From Actinomycetota bacterium (GTDB lineage: Bacteria; Actinomycetota; Actinomycetes; Nanopelagicales; Nanopelagicaceae): a DNA stretch of 11,034 nt. Shown piece by piece: positions 1-7,779 of this stretch. The number at the start of each line of letters is the position of its first letter. The first letter of the stretch is position 1. The notes beneath the pieces were generated by a model, which saw only the letters and a program-made list of their open reading frames with translations, was not told the origin of the DNA and did no database searches. Position numbers and translations under genes: made by a program. Location: the NCBI GenBank assembly GCA_026392815.1, contig JAPLBI010000171.1, forward strand, positions 1-11,034, written 5' to 3'.

Positions 1-1075
1 GCACTCCCCCTGATGCGTAATGTGACGCAGGAGCGACTGGGATCAAATCTTTTGCAGGGCTAATTCCGTGCGCAATGCATGATGCGTAGATAGTTGGGAA
101 GCGCGCTTCAAAGCCAGTTAAATGTCGAACATCCAACCAGACGTGATGTGCGCCAGTTTTATTCATGGTGCGCATTGAAGCGATCGCAACGACATCGCGT
201 GGTGCAAGTTCAGCTAAAGCATGTTCGGCAACCATAAATCGTTCGCCAGCATCGTTAAGTAAATAAGCGCCTTCGCCACGAACCGCTTCGCTAATTAGCG
301 GCTGCTGACCTTGGGTGTTATCGCCAAGCCATAAGACTGTGGGATGGAATTGGATAAATTCTACGTCGGCAACTTTTGCACCAGCGCGAAGTGCCAGTGC
401 GACTCCATCACCGGTTGAAACTGATGGGTTAGTTGTTTGAGCAAATACTTGTCCGAGTCCTCCGGTTGCAAGCACAACTGCTTTACCAAGTGCCCGACCA
501 ACGCCATCACGGCTACCTGCACCAATTACGTGCAGCGTTACTCCACAAACAGAACCACTGGCATCTTTAATTGCATCTAATACAAGTGCATGTTCAACGA
601 CTTCAATTTCTGGATCGTCATGAACGGCGGCAAGAAGTGCGCGCGAAACTTCAGCACCCGTTGCATCACCGCCGGCGTGCAAGATGCGATTACGTAGATG
701 TCCACCTTCGCGAGTTAGCGAGATTTCACCGCTTGCTTCAGTATCAAAGATTGCACCGCGTTCGATTAACTTACGAACCGCTTCTGGTCCTTCGGTAACA
801 AGTACGCGTACTGCTTCTTCATCGCATAAATCAGCGCCCGCAACCAAGGTATCTTTTAGATGTTGATCAGGTGTATCTCCTGGACCAAGTGCTGCAGCGA
901 TACCGCCTTGCGCCCATTTGGTAGAGCCTTCATCGACCTTTGATTTGGTAACAATCAGAACCGAAAGTCCATAAGTGCGCGCCTGTAGAGCGGTAGTTAA
1001 ACCAGCGATTCCAGAACCAACAACAATTACATCTGCTTGGGCAGTCCAGCCAGGAGCAGGCGCTAACAACTTCAT
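1..1075 (-). CDS. nadB: L-aspartate oxidase NadB (C-terminus cut by window edge)
   Basis: This FAD enzyme oxidises L-aspartate to iminoaspartate, the first step of de novo NAD synthesis; NadA then condenses the product to quinolinate. I translated it from an ATG at 1075-1073; 358 codons are present and the frame stays open to base 1, so roughly the last third of a ~530-residue family protein is missing. Visible marks are the dinucleotide fold DVIVVGSGIAGL (residues 15-26), the FAD-contact stretch GSTKWAQGGIAAA (50-62), ILHAGGDATG (131-140), ISEAVRGEGAYL with Arg266 as the likely substrate arginine, and PVAPASHYASGGV near the edge with His352. Arg266 and His352 correspond to Arg290 and His351 of E. 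coli NadB. The start overlaps the panC stop as ATGA, so translation is probably coupled. By known gene order nadC would be expected just beyond the left edge. Succinate dehydrogenase flavoproteins are related, but these motifs favour NadB. Confidence 0.95.
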   Translation of the reverse strand, partial: MKLLAPAPGWTAQADVIVVGSGIAGLTTALQARTYGLSVLIVTKSKVDEGSTKWAQGGIAAALGPGDTPDQHLKDTLVAGADLCDEEAVRVLVTEGPEAVRKLIERGAIFDTEASGEISLTREGGHLRNRILHAGGDATGAEVSRALLAAVHDDPEIEVVEHALVLDAIKDASGSVCGVTLHVIGAGSRDGVGRALGKAVVLATGGLGQVFAQTTNPSVSTGDGVALALRAGAKVADVEFIQFHPTVLWLGDNTQGQQPLISEAVRGEGAYLLNDAGERFMVAEHALAELAPRDVVAIASMRTMNKTGAHHVWLDVRHLTGFEARFPTIYASCIAHGISPAKDLIPVAPASHYASGGV

Positions 1076-1881
1076 CGCACAACCCCTAACTTCATCTCCA
1101 TATTGTCGATCAAACGCACCCCATTTAGCCAACCGGCGATGATCGCACGCTTATTTACCGTCGCATCTACCGCTCTTGAAAAATCTTTCTCATCGATGAT
1201 CTCGGCGTAATCCAGAGTAAAACCTGCTTCTGATTTAGCCACAGTGGTTAGCGCTGCCTGCGCTGCTGATAAATCAGCAGTATTCGCTGCAGCGTTTAGC
1301 GCGCGGTAGAGAACTTTGGCTTGCTCGCGCGCGGTGTCATCCAAGCGCACATTGCGAGATGACATCGCAAGGCCATCGGCTTCACGAATTGTTGGTGCAG
1401 CGACAATTTTAATATCTGATTTAAGCTCTGCGACCAGCTTTCGAATCAGAGCTAACTGCTGGAAATCTTTCTCACCGAAGATTGCAGTCGTTGGTCTAAC
1501 CAATTGAAATAACCTTGCAACAACTGTTACAACGCCATCAAAGTGTCCAGAACGCGATGCGCCCTCATAAAGATCTCCCAAAGCACCGGCGAAGCGCTTT
1601 GCAAAGCCTGCTGGATAAATCTCTTCGTAGGTAGGTAACCAGAGATGAGTGACGCCAGATTCTTTAGCTAATTCAATATCGCGATCAGGAGTTTTGGGAT
1701 ATTTTGTTAACTCTTCTTGATCTTCAAATTGAAGTGGATTTATAAAGATACTTGCGACAACATAATCTGATTTTTCACGCGCTAATTTAAAGAGCGAAGT
1801 ATGGCCTTGATGAAGTGCGCCCATCGTCGGAACAAATGCGCAGCCGTCAGCGAGTTCGGTAGAACTAGTGACTATCTTCAT
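1072..1881 (-). CDS. panC: Pantothenate synthetase (pantoate--beta-alanine ligase)
   Basis: This cytoplasmic enzyme joins pantoate to beta-alanine, using ATP through a pantoyl-adenylate, to give pantothenate for coenzyme A. All signature segments are present in 269 residues: VPTMGALHQGH (17-27) with the HxGH nucleotide-binding motif, SGHFDGVVTVV (111-121), GEKDFQQL (136-143) and READGLAMSSRN (166-177), which carries the KMSKS-like loop. The protein is at the short end of the family. The HxGH motif lies about ten residues closer to the N-terminus than in E. coli PanC, so the first helix is abbreviated. An in-frame stop lies upstream with no ATG after it, and GGAG sits 8 nt before this ATG, which fixes the start. 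It lies 56 bp after folK and its stop overlaps the nadB start as ATGA. Neither panB nor panD is in view. Confidence 0.96.
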   Translation of the reverse strand: MKIVTSSTELADGCAFVPTMGALHQGHTSLFKLAREKSDYVVASIFINPLQFEDQEELTKYPKTPDRDIELAKESGVTHLWLPTYEEIYPAGFAKRFAGALGDLYEGASRSGHFDGVVTVVARLFQLVRPTTAIFGEKDFQQLALIRKLVAELKSDIKIVAAPTIREADGLAMSSRNVRLDDTAREQAKVLYRALNAAANTADLSAAQAALTTVAKSEAGFTLDYAEIIDEKDFSRAVDATVNKRAIIAGWLNGVRLIDNMEMKLGVVR

Positions 1882-1889
1882 GATCTTGG

Positions 1890-1900
1890 CTCCAGTCCTT
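1890..1900 (-). promoter_or_regulatory. Ribosome binding site of panC
   Basis: On the minus strand AAGGA (1900-1896) and GGAG (1893-1890) precede the panC ATG; GGAG is 8 nt away. This supports the chosen start. It also shows panC has its own initiation signal rather than depending on coupling to folK, whose stop is 56 bp upstream. I see no clear promoter hexamers in that gap. Confidence 0.6.
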
Positions 1901-1937
1901 TCAGGTACCGGGCGGTGATGACCATAAGTTTAAGGCT

Positions 1938-2384
1938 TTACGGCAATTGCACCAAAAGCTCAGAAATCTTGCCGTGGGTAAGGAGAATTGCCTCAGGATC
2001 AATGGAAACCCAAGGTTCTAGTACGAAACGTCTTTCATGTGCGCGCGGGTGCGGCAGCTTTAACTCATCGGCAGAACTCAAGAGTGATCCGTATTGAATC
2101 AAATCTAAATCAATAGTGCGTGGGCCCCATTTTTCAAGGCGCTGCCTGCCCAGTGCTTTTTCGATGCCATGAAGTAAAGAGAGTAAATCCATGGCAGGCA
2201 GTTCGCTTTCAACGATACAGACTGCATTTAAATAATCAGGTTGCTCGATATCGCTGACTGGTTTTGTGGAGAAATACTCAGATAGAGAGATTACTTCCGT
2301 GGCCTCGCGCAACATCGCTACCGCTAGATCCATCTGTGCTTTGGGATCTCCGATATTTGCACCTAGTGCGATTACCGCTTTCAT
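1938..2384 (-). CDS. folK: 6-hydroxymethyl-7,8-dihydropterin pyrophosphokinase (HPPK)
   Basis: FolK moves pyrophosphate from ATP to 6-hydroxymethyl-7,8-dihydropterin, making the activated pterin used by FolP. The 148-residue protein is a normal single-domain HPPK. It opens with the family N-terminus IALGANIGD (5-13). Arg89 and the magnesium-binding aspartates Asp92 and Asp94 lie in KWGPRTIDLDL (85-95), matching the RxxDLDL motif of E. coli HPPK. LPHPRAHERRFVLEPW (110-125) is the second signature. The ATG overlaps the folB stop as ATGA and has no evident Shine-Dalgarno sequence, so it is probably translated by ribosomes finishing folB. In several actinobacteria a DUF3180 membrane protein and a Rossmann-type DUF2520 protein lie between folK and panC; here panC follows after 56 bp. 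Confidence 0.96.
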   Translation of the reverse strand: MKAVIALGANIGDPKAQMDLAVAMLREATEVISLSEYFSTKPVSDIEQPDYLNAVCIVESELPAMDLLSLLHGIEKALGRQRLEKWGPRTIDLDLIQYGSLLSSADELKLPHPRAHERRFVLEPWVSIDPEAILLTHGKISELLVQLP

Positions 2385-2737
2385 CGTGAGATGGTGACCG
2401 AGATATCTTTAACTTCAGCCGCAACTGGCGCTTGTGGCTTGTGAACAGTGACAGTTACTCGTGCTGCTTGAGCAAATGTCATTTTAATTCGCTCTGCAAT
2501 ACGGCCAGCCAATTTTTCAATTAGGGAAACCGGATTTGTCGTGATCTCTTCAACAACTAAATCAGTAACTTCGGCATAGTTAATTGTGTCATTTACATCA
2601 TCGCTAACGCTGGCGCGGGTCAGATCAACTTCCAGTTCTATATCGACATAGAAATCTTGGCCGTTGGCGCGTTCTGCCTCAAAGACTCCGTGATAACCAA
2701 AGCCTTTGATTCCGGTGATGCGAATCAAATCAGCCAT
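2381..2737 (-). CDS. folB: Dihydroneopterin aldolase
   Basis: FolB cleaves 7,8-dihydroneopterin to 6-hydroxymethyl-7,8-dihydropterin and glycolaldehyde, supplying the FolK substrate. At 118 residues it has the usual length of this small oligomeric T-fold enzyme. Key positions are GYHGVFEAERANGQ (14-27) with Glu20, INYAEV (52-57) with Tyr53, SLIEKLA (71-77) with Glu74 as pterin-anchoring glutamate, and VHKPQAP (98-104) with catalytic Lys100. This numbering is very close to the S. aureus enzyme. The ATG lies inside the end of folP, overlapping it by 8 bp, and the 3' end overlaps folK by 4 bp. No Shine-Dalgarno sequence precedes it, which points to translational coupling through folP-folB-folK. 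FolX-type epimerases are related, but the conserved Glu74/Lys100 pair and the neighbours support the aldolase. Confidence 0.95.
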   Translation of the reverse strand: MADLIRITGIKGFGYHGVFEAERANGQDFYVDIELEVDLTRASVSDDVNDTINYAEVTDLVVEEITTNPVSLIEKLAGRIAERIKMTFAQAARVTVTVHKPQAPVAAEVKDISVTISR

Positions 2738-3491
2738 GGTTTACAACTAAATCTTTATGTGGTTTCACGCTATGAACTCTAACTGCCCAAATGCTTTTAT
2801 CAAGTAAAGATTTGGTAAGCGCAATAGTTGCTTCCTCGCGCTCATCAGGAGTGCTGCCCCCAAGAAAACGTTTCCGTGATCCCCCAACTAGCACTGGATA
2901 TCCCAGACCAGTGAATTCATCAATGCGTTTCAAGATCTCCCAGTTATGTTCAGCTTCTTTTGAAAAACCTAAGCCTGGATCAATAATCAAGTTATTGCGC
3001 GCGATTCCAGCCTTTAACGCTAGATCGATCTGCAACTGCATTTCCTCAATTACTTCTTTGACCACATCGCCATATGTCGCAAGTGAGTTCATATCTTTGG
3101 AATGACTGCGCCAATGCATCAAAATATATGGGCAACCCATTTCGGCAACACTTTCATGCATTAGGTCATCAGCTAGCCCGCCACTTACATCGTTAACGAT
3201 GCTTGCGCCGGCTTCTATCGCTAGCGCTGCGGTTTCGGCGCGCATCGTATCGATACTGATAGGAATTCCAGTTTGCGAAAGTTTTTTGATAACCGGCAAG
3301 ACTCGTGATTGTTCTTCTGCGGCAGATACCCGATCCGCACCCGGCCGAGTTGATTCGCCTCCGATATCGATTATGTCTACGCCTTCAGCGACCATCTCTA
3401 AACCGCGAGCAACCGCCTTTTCATAAGTGTCATGCTTGCCACCATCTGCAAATGAATCAGGAGTGACGTTTAAAATGCCCATGATCTTCAT
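2730..3491 (-). CDS. folP: Dihydropteroate synthase
   Basis: FolP condenses 6-hydroxymethyl-dihydropterin pyrophosphate with p-aminobenzoate to dihydropteroate; it is the sulfonamide target. The 253-residue TIM barrel shows MGILNVTPDSFADGG (4-18), DIGGESTRPGA (42-52) containing the pABA/phosphate loop, SIDTMRAE (79-86), NDVSGG (100-105), LMHWRS (124-129), IDPGLGFSK (170-178), GGSRKRF (203-209) with Lys207, and VRVHSVKPHKD (237-247) with Arg238 and His240. Nothing catalytic is missing. The ATG at 3491 lacks a convincing Shine-Dalgarno sequence; a second in-frame ATG at 3482 would remove three residues and is a possible alternative. The gap to folE is 26 bp and the 3' end overlaps folB by 8 bp, an unusual length in a block where most overlaps are 4 bp. 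Confidence 0.96.
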   Translation of the reverse strand: MKIMGILNVTPDSFADGGKHDTYEKAVARGLEMVAEGVDIIDIGGESTRPGADRVSAAEEQSRVLPVIKKLSQTGIPISIDTMRAETAALAIEAGASIVNDVSGGLADDLMHESVAEMGCPYILMHWRSHSKDMNSLATYGDVVKEVIEEMQLQIDLALKAGIARNNLIIDPGLGFSKEAEHNWEILKRIDEFTGLGYPVLVGGSRKRFLGGSTPDEREEATIALTKSLLDKSIWAVRVHSVKPHKDLVVNHG

Positions 3492-3517
3492 GATTTATCG
3501 ATTGTTTAAGCGATGGC

Positions 3518-4129
3518 TTAGCGGTTGGTGATTAAGCTGATCGCTTCAGCGCGTGTAGCTGGATCGCGCAGAACGCCACGCACCGCACTCGTGGTTGTGC
3601 GCGCTTGTGATTTACGAACTCCGCGCATCGACATACATAAATGTTCGCAATCGATAATCACGATAACGCCCATAGGATCGAGAATCTTCACCATCGCATC
3701 GGCAATTTGAGTTGTTAAACGCTCTTGCACTTGAGGGCGGCGGGCAAATAAATCAACTAGACGAGCAACTTTGGAGAGTCCCGTTATTTTGCCGCGCGGG
3801 ATATATCCAACATGTGCGACGCCATGGAATGGAGTTAGGTGGTGCTCGCAATGTGAAAATACTTCGATATCGCGGATGATTACCAACTCTTCATGGCCGA
3901 TATCAAAGGTAGTTGTTAATACCTCTTCTGGCGACTTCCATAGTCCTTCAAAATTCTCTTTAAAAGCGCGGGCAACACGTGCTGGAGTCTCTTTTAAACC
4001 TTCACGGTCTGGATCTTCACCGAGTGCAAGAAGAAGTTCGCGAACCGCAGCAGTTGCGCGCGCTTCATCGTAAGGGTGCAGAGCGCGCCCATCTTCAGGT
4101 CCCATTGAAACCGGAGTTACATCGTTCAC
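3518..4129 (-). CDS. folE: GTP cyclohydrolase I (FolE, type IA)
   Basis: FolE converts GTP to 7,8-dihydroneopterin triphosphate and formate, the entry step of folate synthesis. The 203-residue protein has the helical N-terminal region with [16 protein letters not shown] (38-53) and the T-fold core. Zinc ligands fall in [12 protein letters not shown] (92-103), Cys94 and His97, and in [10 protein letters not shown] (161-170), Cys165. These match Cys110, His113 and Cys181 of E. coli FolE, so this is the zinc-dependent IA type rather than FolE2. The start is GTG at 4129, and its last two bases form the first two of the ftsH TGA stop (GTGA). No Shine-Dalgarno sequence is evident, so initiation probably follows termination of ftsH. 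An internal ATG at codon 9 is a weaker alternative. The phosphatase step between FolE and FolB is not encoded here. Confidence 0.96.
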   Translation of the reverse strand: MNDVTPVSMGPEDGRALHPYDEARATAAVRELLLALGEDPDREGLKETPARVARAFKENFEGLWKSPEEVLTTTFDIGHEELVIIRDIEVFSHCEHHLTPFHGVAHVGYIPRGKITGLSKVARLVDLFARRPQVQERLTTQIADAMVKILDPMGVIVIIDCEHLCMSMRGVRKSQARTTTSAVRGVLRDPATRAEAISLITNR

Positions 4130-6204
4130 TCTTGATCGGAATCTTTCTTTGCGCTCTTGCGAACTCGTGAAGGTTTCTTTTCAGCAACTGGTTCCATGAC
4201 AATACGTTCTGGAACATCAACCGGTGGTTGCTGTGAAGGAATACGTGTTGCTGAACCTGTCCAGGCTGGACGGCGTGGCCAAGAGTTAACTTTCTTAAAG
4301 ATCTTTGCAATCTCTTCTTTATTGAGAGTCTCTTTCTCAAGTAGTTGTAGCACCATCGCATCAAGAGTCACGCGATTTTCTACCAAGATATCGAACGCCT
4401 CTTGATGTGCATTTTCAATGAATTTACGGATCTCAGCATCAACAGTTGCCGCAACGTTTTCAGAGTAATCACGTTGGTGGCCATAATCGCGGCCCATAAA
4501 TGGTTCAGATGCATCTGTGCCAAGTTTGATTGCGCCAATCGTTTCTGTCATTCCGTATTGCGTAACCATGGCGCGGGCGAGTGCGGTTGCCTTTTCAATA
4601 TCATTTGAAGCGCCAGTTGATGGATCGTGGAAGATTAACTCTTCTGCAGCGCGTCCTCCGAGTGAGTAAGCAAGTTGATCTAACAACTGATTACGAGTTG
4701 TTGAGTACCTGTCATCATCTGGCAGAACCATGGTGTAACCAAGTGCGCGACCGCGCGGCATGATCGTAATCTTGTGAACCGGATCAGTATGTGGAAGTGC
4801 ATGCGCAACAAGTGCGTGGCCAGCTTCGTGATAAGCGGTGACGCGACGTTCATCATCAGACATAATCCTTGATTTACGCTGCGGACCGGCCATTACGCGA
4901 TCAATTGCTTCATCGATCTGGCTATTTGAAATTACCTTCTTCTCTTCGCGTGCGGCAAGAAGTGCAGCCTCGTTAAGAACATTTGCTAGATCTGCACCAG
5001 TAAATCCTGGGGTACGACGAGCATAAGTAATTAGATCTACTTCATCTGAAAGTGGTTTGGTCTTGGCATGTACCTTGAGAATTTCTTCACGGCCCTTTAG
5101 ATCTGGGCGATCAACTGCGATCTGGCGATCGAAACGACCTGGGCGCAATAGAGCTGGATCAAGTACATCTGGACGGTTAGTTGCTGCGATCAAGATAACT
5201 TGACCACCAGTTTCAAATCCATCCATCTCGACAAGAAGTTGGTTAAGAGTTTGTTCGCGTTCATCGTGACCGCCACCCATGCCAGCGCCGCGTTGGCGAC
5301 CAACTGCATCGATTTCATCTACGAAGACAATTGCGGGTGCATTGGTCTTTGCCTGCGCAAATAAATCACGAACTCGCGCAGCGCCAACGCCAACGAACAT
5401 TTCAACGAAATCTGAACCAGAGATTGAATAGAAAGGAACTTTCGCCTCTCCTGCTACTGCGCGAGCAAGAAGTGTCTTACCGGTTCCGGGAGGGCCGTAG
5501 AGAAGGACGCCTTTAGGAATCTTTGCCCCGAGGAGTGCGTACTTGGGTGGATTGGCAAGAAAGTCTTTTATCTCTTCTAGCTCGGCGATCGCTTCATCAG
5601 CGCCAGCTACATCGGCAAAAGTATTTTGTGGAACATCGTTATCTTGTAATTTGGCGCGAGATTTTCCAAATGAGAAGACGCGATTTCCGCCTTGTGCGCG
5701 GCTCATCAAGAAGAAGAACAGGAAGCCAATTAAGAGAATTGGGAATATTGAGAAGAGAAAAGAAAGAAATAGCGATTGTGATGGAACTTCAACGGTCCAG
5801 CCCTTTACCGGTGAATTCGCGCTTAAAGCATCGATAAGCGTTGGCTCTTGGCGGGCAATATATGAAGCTTCGACTTTGCTATCGCCTTTGATTAATACGC
5901 CTGGCTTTAGGATCAAACGAATCTTTTGTGATCGATCAACCAAGACCGCAGATTCAACTTCGGATTGTGAAATTGCGGCAAGGGCGCGTGAAGTATCAAT
6001 CTGGGTATAACGATTACCGGCGCCGGTAACTTGTCCAAAGATGGTGACAGCCAAGATCGCTGCGACTATCCAGAAGAGTGGACCACGAAAAATCTTTCCA
6101 GCGCGGGTAGTCGGCGCTTTCTTAGGGGTCTTCTTATCGCTCTTTGGCGCTGTAGAACTTTTCTTCTTCAGCAAATTCTTGCCAGCAATTTTCTTCTTTT
6201 CCAT
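4126..6204 (-). CDS. ftsH: ATP-dependent membrane zinc metalloprotease FtsH
   Basis: FtsH is a hexameric membrane AAA+ protease that unfolds and degrades misassembled membrane proteins and selected regulators. In 692 residues I see TM1 (about 43-62), an extracytoplasmic domain, TM2 (about 145-167), then the AAA module: Walker A GPPGTGKT (237-244), pore segment MFVGVG (269-274), Walker B VFVDEID (293-299) and the second region of homology [19 protein letters not shown] (341-359). The zinc protease site is HEAGH (459-463), with Asp535 in ASNDIEKAT as probable third ligand. Unusual are a lysine-rich cytoplasmic N-terminal tail of about 42 residues (13 Lys in the first 40) and a Pro/Lys-rich C-terminal tail (about 642-692). 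AAGGA overlaps the hpt stop 14 nt before the ATG, a long spacing. The stop overlaps folE as GTGA. Confidence 0.97.
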   Translation of the reverse strand: MEKKKIAGKNLLKKKSSTAPKSDKKTPKKAPTTRAGKIFRGPLFWIVAAILAVTIFGQVTGAGNRYTQIDTSRALAAISQSEVESAVLVDRSQKIRLILKPGVLIKGDSKVEASYIARQEPTLIDALSANSPVKGWTVEVPSQSLFLSFLFSIFPILLIGFLFFFLMSRAQGGNRVFSFGKSRAKLQDNDVPQNTFADVAGADEAIAELEEIKDFLANPPKYALLGAKIPKGVLLYGPPGTGKTLLARAVAGEAKVPFYSISGSDFVEMFVGVGAARVRDLFAQAKTNAPAIVFVDEIDAVGRQRGAGMGGGHDEREQTLNQLLVEMDGFETGGQVILIAATNRPDVLDPALLRPGRFDRQIAVDRPDLKGREEILKVHAKTKPLSDEVDLITYARRTPGFTGADLANVLNEAALLAAREEKKVISNSQIDEAIDRVMAGPQRKSRIMSDDERRVTAYHEAGHALVAHALPHTDPVHKITIMPRGRALGYTMVLPDDDRYSTTRNQLLDQLAYSLGGRAAEELIFHDPSTGASNDIEKATALARAMVTQYGMTETIGAIKLGTDASEPFMGRDYGHQRDYSENVAATVDAEIRKFIENAHQEAFDILVENRVTLDAMVLQLLEKETLNKEEIAKIFKKVNSWPRRPAWTGSATRIPSQQPPVDVPERIVMEPVAEKKPSRVRKSAKKDSDQE

Positions 6205-6221
6205 TAGCGAGAGCGCCGTCC

Positions 6222-6773
6222 TTACGAGTACATGTGCTTTGCGAGCACACCGATAAAGGAGAGGTTGCGATACTTCTCGTTAAAATCAAGTCCGTAGCCA
6301 ACTACGAAATCTTTAGGAATATCGAAGCCGACGTATTTGCAATCGACTTCTACTTTCGCTGCCTCTGGTTTACGCAGAATCGCGAGAATTTCAACACTGG
6401 CTGCGCCACGTGACATTAGATTTGCTCGTAACCAAGAAAGAGTTAAACCAGAATCGACAATGTCTTCAACGATCAAGATATTGCGCCCAGTGATATCGCG
6501 ATCGAGATCTTTAAGAATACGAACCACGCCACTTGATTTTGTACCAGAGCCGTAAGAAGAAACCGCCATCCAATCCATTTCAATATGGCGTTGCATCGCG
6601 CGAGTCAGATCTGCCATCGCCATGATCGCACCTTTAAGAACACCTACAAGAAGTAAGTCGCGGTCCTTGTAATCTGCATCAACGCGCGCAGCAAGTTCTG
6701 CAACTTTTTCGCGAAGTTGAACTTCAGTAACGATTACGCGTTCTACATCTGTGCCGACTGCAGCTAGATCCAC
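6222..6773 (-). CDS. hpt: Hypoxanthine phosphoribosyltransferase
   Basis: Hpt salvages hypoxanthine (and often guanine) with PRPP to IMP or GMP in the cytoplasm. The 183-residue protein has the type I phosphoribosyltransferase fold: VGVLKGAI (43-50) with the PPi-binding loop, the flexible-loop start SSYGSGTKSSG (72-82), the PRPP motif ILIVEDIVDSGLTL (99-112) with acidic pair Glu103/Asp104, and the purine-specificity end PKDFVVGYGLDFNEKYRNL (153-171). The start is GTG at 6773, set by AAGGAG exactly 7 nt upstream. A nearby ATG at about 6789 is out of frame. The gap to ftsH is 17 bp and to tilS 31 bp. The tilS-hpt-ftsH order is conserved from Bacillus to actinobacteria. Salvaged GMP feeds the GTP pool used by folE in the same block, though that link is metabolic inference. 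Confidence 0.96.
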   Translation of the reverse strand: MDLAAVGTDVERVIVTEVQLREKVAELAARVDADYKDRDLLLVGVLKGAIMAMADLTRAMQRHIEMDWMAVSSYGSGTKSSGVVRILKDLDRDITGRNILIVEDIVDSGLTLSWLRANLMSRGAASVEILAILRKPEAAKVEVDCKYVGFDIPKDFVVGYGLDFNEKYRNLSFIGVLAKHMYS

Positions 6774-6780
6774 TTAAGGA

Positions 6781-6787
6781 CTCCTTC
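6781..6787 (-). promoter_or_regulatory. Strong ribosome binding site of hpt
   Basis: GAAGGAG on the minus strand (6787-6781) is 7 nt from a GTG codon. It is the best Shine-Dalgarno match in the window and it decides the GTG start of hpt. Confidence 0.75.
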
Positions 6788-6804
6788 ATGTGGTTATGAG
6801 GCGA

Positions 6805-7770
6805 TCAATTTGGACGGGCCAAGAGCGAAAGTCTGCCCGAAATCCGGGCAACCTTCACACCACCCGGCAGGCTCACCTCCCCTTGTCCGCGCCAAGAAGT
6901 GACCAGCGCCTCAACAGCGGCGAGGTGATCTGCGCTTATTGAGCCACCTGGAGCCCCTGCTGCATAGATCGCAGCCCTCAAAATCCGAGAACGGATCGCT
7001 CTGGGAAGTTCGGCAAGGGCTGCGCAATCTAGATCTTTCAGATCTACTCGAGAGATAACTGCTTGCGCCATCTCATCTAAGGCATCAGCATCATCGCGCA
7101 AGATCGCTGCACTGCGGGAAAGTGCTGCAGCAATTCCAGGACCGATCTCTGATTCCATAACTGGCAAAACTTTATTGCGCACCTTTACGCGGGTGAACTT
7201 TTCATTTTCGTTATGTGGATCATTCCAGGGTTTTAGCTCTGCTTCAACGCATGCAGCAAATGTTTGTTCACGAGTAAGGCTTAAAAGTGGGCGCGCATAC
7301 TTTCCATTAACAACTGCCATTCCGGATAGTGAACGTGTTCCAGAGCCGCGCGCTAATCCAAGCAGAACTGTTTCAGCCTGATCATCGCGAGTATGTCCCA
7401 AAAAGATTTGAGAAGCGCCAAATGCATGTGCAGCAGAATCAAGAGCGGCATATCGTGCAGCGCGCGCATCGGCTTCTAATCCAGATTTTTCGACAACATC
7501 TACTTTTTCAATTAATACTTCTTGATAACCCATATCTTTCAAAGCGCTTTGTACTTTCTTAGCTTGATCTGCCGAACCACTTTGTAGTTGGTGATCAACG
7601 GTTACGCCAATTAATGTGATTGCTAAAGCAGGCGCTTCTTTAATAAGGGCATAAGCAAGCGCAAGTGAATCTGCACCACCGGATACCGCAACTAGCGCAC
7701 AATCACCAGCAGTTAAGTTCTCTAAAAATGGTCGGACAGCGTTTCGTAGGTCAACGAGCGCGCTGGTCAT
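6805..7770 (-). CDS. tilS: tRNA(Ile)-lysidine synthase
   Basis: TilS converts the wobble cytidine of the CAU-anticodon isoleucine tRNA to lysidine, switching it from AUG to AUA decoding; this is normally essential. Evidence is the PP-loop SGGADS (30-35), VDHQLQ (58-63), EADARAARY (99-107), LGHTRDDQAET (124-134) followed by the typical GLARGSG, ARPLL (159-163), and a basic stretch FTRVKVRNKVLPVM (192-205) of the kind that contacts tRNA. At 321 residues it is the short actinobacterial form, ending after the helical linker region without the extra C-terminal domain of E. coli TilS. The ATG lies 9 bp after the nlpC stop and lacks a strong Shine-Dalgarno sequence, so it may depend on upstream translation. 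Downstream hpt follows after 31 bp. Confidence 0.95.
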   Translation of the reverse strand: MTSALVDLRNAVRPFLENLTAGDCALVAVSGGADSLALAYALIKEAPALAITLIGVTVDHQLQSGSADQAKKVQSALKDMGYQEVLIEKVDVVEKSGLEADARAARYAALDSAAHAFGASQIFLGHTRDDQAETVLLGLARGSGTRSLSGMAVVNGKYARPLLSLTREQTFAACVEAELKPWNDPHNENEKFTRVKVRNKVLPVMESEIGPGIAAALSRSAAILRDDADALDEMAQAVISRVDLKDLDCAALAELPRAIRSRILRAAIYAAGAPGGSISADHLAAVEALVTSWRGQGEVSLPGGVKVARISGRLSLLARPN

Positions 7771-7779
7771 GCGCTAACT

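Noticed and set aside
4095..4364. Minus-strand 89-codon frame overlapping the ftsH end
   Set aside because: It is out of frame with both ftsH and folE, which together explain the region; its basic, Leu/His-rich product is a frame shadow.
5523..6010. Open plus-strand frames of 104 and 155 codons opposite ftsH
   Set aside because: They lie wholly antisense to a strongly conserved ftsH reading frame, show no recognisable domain, and have basic/serine-rich composition typical of shadow frames.
6776..6786. Inverted repeat AAGGA-G-TCCTT around the hpt ribosome site
   Set aside because: With a one-base centre it cannot form a hairpin, and the short arms include the Shine-Dalgarno word itself, so chance explains it.
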